This document shows, piece after piece, positions 6,963-7,866 of a DNA stretch of 7,866 bases. Numbering within the stretch: the first letter of the stretch is position 1; every line of letters begins with the position of its first letter. The position numbers were made by a program, and so were the translations under genes. The notes under the pieces are model-generated. The model had not been told where the DNA came from. It saw nothing but the letters and a program-made list of their open reading frames with translations, and made no database searches. Origin of the DNA: CAZTPJ01 sp964614515 (GTDB lineage: Bacteria > Planctomycetota > Phycisphaerae > Phycisphaerales > UBA1924); contig CAZTPJ010000119.1 of the NCBI GenBank assembly GCA_964614515.1, positions 1-7,866 on the forward strand, read 5' to 3'.

Positions 6963-7499
6963 TTACCAGTCCGTGCGCATCTCGGCGACGATGAGGCGGG
7001 CGAGTTCCGCCACCGTGGCGTGCTCGGCGAGTTCCACGCGTTCGCCCGCGGGGCGCGCGGGAACAAACGTCTCGGCCGCGGTCAGCCCGCGCCTTGATGC
7101 CAGCACCCGCCCGGTGCGCATGTCACGCCATTCAAAGTCCACCGTGAGTCGCACGGCCATCTCCTGCACATATCCCTCGCTGCGCACAAGCGTCAGCGGG
7201 CGCAGATCACTCCCCGTGATCGTGCCGGTGAGCACGGTCTGGGCCGAATCGCTGCGGATCACCGCCCAGGGCGTGGTGCGATGAATCTCCTTGACGATCG
7301 CGTCGGTCAGATCAAACTCGACGCCGCGCGTGAACGTCGTGTTGTTGAAGATGGGCACGGCGACGGAGCGCACGTCGTTCTGCCGCGCGGTGGAGAAGGC
7401 GTAGCCGCGCGTCGCATCCGTGCCGCACGAGATCACGCCGCATCCAAGCAGGATCACCGCCGCCAGGGCGAGGCATTGTCGGCCGTGGATGGCGATCAT
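6963..7499 (-). CDS. lptE: LptE-like outer-membrane lipoprotein
   Basis: This 178-residue protein probably plugs and assembles the LptD translocon that delivers lipopolysaccharide to the outer leaflet. A signal peptide is visible: R7, a hydrophobic core at about 9-24, and a lipobox ending at C25 (VISC) or less likely C20 (LLGC). The mature part carries the family pattern GYAF (32-35), then VRSVAVPIFNN (43-53), a conserved-looking R58, and EFDLTDAIVKEI (61-72), followed by alternating strand segments and a C-terminal helix ELARLIVAEM. Length is normal for the family. Its ATG overlaps the stop of the upstream TPR gene (ATGA), with GGAGA 9 bases before it, so translation is both coupled and independently primed. 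LptE families are divergent, so the assignment rests on the lipobox, the N-terminal pattern and the neighbour. Confidence 0.82.
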   Translation of the reverse strand: MIAIHGRQCLALAAVILLGCGVISCGTDATRGYAFSTARQNDVRSVAVPIFNNTTFTRGVEFDLTDAIVKEIHRTTPWAVIRSDSAQTVLTGTITGSDLRPLTLVRSEGYVQEMAVRLTVDFEWRDMRTGRVLASRRGLTAAETFVPARPAGERVELAEHATVAELARLIVAEMRTDW

Positions 7500-7866
7500 G
7501 GGGCCTGGTCTCCGGGCTGGTTGTCGGCGGGAAGGCCTTCGACGGGTTCATCCTCGGTTGCGGGTGGCTCGGGGGGGGGCTGCGCATCATCCTCGGCGGG
7601 CGCTTCGTAGAGCCACTGACGCTCATCCATCATGTCCATGGCGGTCTCGGCGGCCACCGTTCCCGGGTGTTTGCGGATGAGTTGCCGCAGGGTGTACCGC
7701 GCGGCGACGGGGTCATCGCGGCGGAGATACCAGCGGGCCTGGTGCAGGAGTTTGGCCGCGGCGGATTCATCCAGACGGGCGCGAAGGGCATCATCGAGTC
7801 CCGCGCGCTGGGCGTCGGCGGGGAAGCGGCGGCCGAAGTCCTGGATCAGTCGATCCGCTTCGAGCA
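7496..7866 (-). CDS. TPR / BamD-like protein, C-terminal part
   Basis: Only the last 122 residues are inside the window; the 5' end lies beyond base 7866. No start codon precedes the conserved part, so it can be missed by start-based gene calling. The visible sequence begins with LEADRLIQDFGRRFP and contains a helical pair, KLLHQARWYLRRDDPVAARY followed by LRQLIRKHPGTVAAETAM, typical of the tetratricopeptide repeats of BamD (YfiO) proteins: a tyrosine or tryptophan in the first helix, then a 'hPgt..a..A' turn. After a short segment (DERQWLYEAP) the tail is acidic and Pro-rich (about residues 90-122) and disordered-looking. BamD helps insert beta-barrel proteins, LptD among them, into the outer membrane, which fits the LptE-like gene directly downstream. 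A general TPR lipoprotein is the alternative, since the N-terminus is not visible. Confidence 0.72.
   Translation of the reverse strand, partial: LEADRLIQDFGRRFPADAQRAGLDDALRARLDESAAAKLLHQARWYLRRDDPVAARYTLRQLIRKHPGTVAAETAMDMMDERQWLYEAPAEDDAQPPPEPPATEDEPVEGLPADNQPGDQAP
7509..7513 (-). promoter_or_regulatory. Ribosome binding site of the lptE-like gene
   Basis: Read on the minus strand, GGAGA lies 9 bases before the ATG at 7499 and within the last codons of the upstream TPR gene. It supports this ATG as the start. Confidence 0.65.

Noticed and set aside
6929..7066. Longer aroDE start at the ATG at 7066
   Set aside because: It would overlap the lptE-like gene by about 100 bases and add 46 residues of low-complexity sequence before the first barrel strand.

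Overview
The window is GC-rich and densely coding, with GTG and TTG starts, and looks like chromosomal DNA of a planctomycete-type bacterium, probably of the Phycisphaerae group. Three things suggest this: a fused 3-dehydroquinase/shikimate dehydrogenase (AroD-AroE), an LptE-type lipoprotein gene directly after a TPR/BamD-like gene, and a membrane protein built from repeated CPxC...CPEC zinc ribbons. The lineage is inferred from gene content and style; no marker such as rRNA is present.

Layout, left to right. (1) Bases 1-1264, plus strand: the 3' part of a membrane protein with three zinc ribbons and two pairs of membrane helices, cut by the window edge. (2) Bases 1265-1315: a short convergent junction with a palindromic element. 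(3) Bases 1316-2515, minus strand: a family 2 glycosyltransferase with a C-terminal nucleotide-binding-like domain. (4) Bases 2516-2744: a divergent intergenic region that should hold the promoters of both sugar-transfer genes. (5) Bases 2745-4700, plus strand: a GT4-type glycosyltransferase fused to a SAM-dependent methyltransferase, starting at TTG behind a clear ribosome binding site. (6) Bases 4701-4779: a second convergent junction, with two tandem 30-base hairpin units whose stems differ by a compensated base-pair swap. (7) Bases 4780-7866, minus strand: a four-gene run in transcription order TPR/BamD-like (5' end outside the window), lptE-like, aroDE fusion, DUF5658-like membrane protein. 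The junctions are a 4-base ATGA overlap, a 34-base gap and an 11-base overlap, so the run is almost certainly one transcript.

The two divergent glycosyltransferase genes plausibly act on the same surface glycan: one adds sugars through a GT-A fold, the other through a GT-B fold with linked methylation. The minus-strand operon joins outer-membrane assembly (BamD-like, LptE-like) to the third and fourth steps of the shikimate pathway. No mobile element, phage gene, CRISPR array, tRNA or rRNA was seen. I found no defence or otherwise clearly new multi-gene system. The points most worth a second look are the covarying hairpin repeats, the triple zinc-ribbon membrane protein and the fused glycosyltransferases.
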